DNA from: an uncultured Collinsella sp.
Lineage (GTDB): Bacteria > Actinomycetota > Coriobacteriia > Coriobacteriales > Coriobacteriaceae
Assembly: GCA_900757465.1 (NCBI GenBank)
Contig: CAAENY010000093.1
Span: 1-17,034, forward strand
Length of the DNA: 17,034 nucleotides
Direction of reading: 5' to 3'
Every line of letters starts with the position of its first letter. The first letter of the stretch is position 1. Under the pieces are notes generated by a model. The model searched no databases and was not told the origin of the DNA. It saw only the letters and a list, made by a program, of their open reading frames with translations. A program made the translations under genes and the position numbers. Shown here one piece after another: positions 16,292 through 17,034 of this stretch.

Positions 16292-16734
16292 ATACCGATT
16301 TCCATGAGCTTGGGCGTCAGCTCTTAACTGAGTTTGGCAGCATGCATCAGCGCATTTCGCGCTTTGCGGACAAAGCTCTCGGCGGCGAGATGGCTGTCAT
16401 GCGCGCCCTCATGCGCGCTGGCGGCTCGCTCACGCCGAGCGAACTCGCCGATCGCGCCTGGGTCTCGAGCGCCCGCATCGCCAATATCCTACGCGCTCTC
16501 GAAGCCAAGGGCTGGGTCGAGCGCGAACACTCCAAGACCGACCGTCGTCGCGTACACGTCACGGTGACCGACAAGGGATTCCAGGATCTCGAAATCAAAC
16601 GTCGGGAATTCGAGAACCGCACCGCGGCTTTCCTCGAGCAGCTCGGCGAAACAGATACCCAAGAGATGGTGCGCCTTCTTAGACGTGCCAACGAAATTAT
16701 CGACCGCAATCAAGAAAGGAGAGATGCCGAGTGA
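16285..16734 (+). CDS. MarR family transcriptional regulator
   Basis: This winged-helix regulator has 149 aa, a usual MarR length. The DNA-binding core runs from about residue 48 to 98: LTPSELADRAWVSSARIANILRALEAKGWVERE, then the DRRRVHVTVTDKG wing. Flanking helices would form the dimer interface. The start is a GTG at 16285 with AGGGG upstream. Its end overlaps the next start as GTGA, which implies translational coupling to the ABC exporter gene. By analogy with similar marR-ABC pairs it probably represses the exporter operon and responds to a toxic small molecule; the ligand is unknown. Confidence 0.93.
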   Translation: MEDTDFHELGRQLLTEFGSMHQRISRFADKALGGEMAVMRALMRAGGSLTPSELADRAWVSSARIANILRALEAKGWVEREHSKTDRRRVHVTVTDKGFQDLEIKRREFENRTAAFLEQLGETDTQEMVRLLRRANEIIDRNQERRDAE

Positions 16735-17034
16735 GGATTCTCAAGCTCTTTAAAAAGCATATTCCGGCACTGTTCACAGCTATCGTACTTATCGTAATCA
16801 GCTGCAACGCCGACCTAGCACTGCCCACCTATATGAGCGACATCGTCGACGTGGGTGTGCAGCAAGGCGGCATCGCCTCACCCGTGCCCGACACCATTCG
16901 CGCCGAATCGCTCGACGACCTCGAACTCTTTATGAGCGCCAAGGACGCCAAGACGGTAGAAGCTGCGTTTGGCAAGGCAGACAAAAACGGCATTCGCACG
17001 TACAAGGGAACAGAGGATGAGCGCGCCGACGGCA
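16731..17034 (+). CDS. ABC transporter ATP-binding/permease protein, N-terminal part (window-truncated)
   Basis: This open reading frame of at least 101 codons runs off the right edge. It begins VRILKLFKKHIPALFTAI, a short basic N-terminus leading into a first membrane helix, and continues with LALPTYMSDIVDVGVQQGG. That stretch is typical of the first transmembrane segment and first loop of LmrA/YheI-type multidrug half-transporters. The nucleotide-binding domain lies beyond the window. The GTG start at 16731 overlaps the marR stop by four bases, and AAGGAG lies about 10 nt upstream. The loop after residue 50 is long and charged, which is common in this subfamily. The family call is by recognition of the N-terminus only. 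Confidence 0.8.
   Translation, partial: MRILKLFKKHIPALFTAIVLIVISCNADLALPTYMSDIVDVGVQQGGIASPVPDTIRAESLDDLELFMSAKDAKTVEAAFGKADKNGIRTYKGTEDERADG

Overview
The window looks like chromosomal DNA from a gut Coriobacteriia (Actinomycetota), most likely Collinsella or a close relative. The basis is moderately high GC, the protein-sequence character, the fermentative gene content (pyruvate formate-lyase, PTS sucrose uptake, fructan hydrolases) and clear AGGAG-type ribosome binding sites. This assignment comes from memory of such genomes and was not searched. Almost every host gene lies on the minus strand, so transcription runs right to left. The exceptions are the IS110-type insertion and the MarR/ABC pair at the right edge.

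Left part (1-3.5 kb, minus strand): mtnN (MTA/SAH nucleosidase) and engB (ribosome-assembly GTPase) form a probable two-gene unit. Upstream of them lie pflA (radical-SAM activator of pyruvate formate-lyase) and a DegV-family fatty-acid-binding protein.

Central part (3.7-9.4 kb): a sucrose/fructooligosaccharide cluster reads lacI-type repressor, divergent GH32 enzyme, PTS EIIBC (scrA), GH32 sucrose-6-phosphate hydrolase (scrB). Four copies of an operator-like sequence, AAACG-N-NTGACAT, lie around the lacI and GH32 starts. Two of them overlap a TTGACA-17-TATCTT promoter, so the LacI protein probably controls both itself and the operon. A strong intercistronic stem-loop separates scrA and scrB.

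Mobile part (about 9.54-11.24 kb, plus strand): a very GC-rich IS110-family element. Its DEDD/Ser recombinase carries an extra C-terminal XRE-like helix-turn-helix. A structured non-coding stretch upstream of the recombinase is a candidate bridge-RNA locus. The insertion is framed by a 31-bp near-perfect inverted repeat.

Pyruvate formate-lyase (11.26-13.65 kb, minus strand): the enzyme is split into two genes. A 683-residue protein keeps the Cys-Cys active site but ends before the glycyl-radical domain. An 83-residue protein encoded 85 bp downstream, with its own ribosome binding site, supplies the glycyl-radical domain (RVSGYA, Gly58). Two stem-loops sit between them. PflA, about 9 kb away, is the expected activator. 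This split enzyme is the most interesting system here.

Right part (14.1-17.0 kb): kdgT (2-keto-3-deoxygluconate permease) and an SDR dehydrogenase that may be KduD-like suggest hexuronate/pectin breakdown. Divergent from them, a marR regulator overlaps by 4 bases the start of an ABC exporter half-transporter cut off by the window end. No tRNA, rRNA or CRISPR array was seen.
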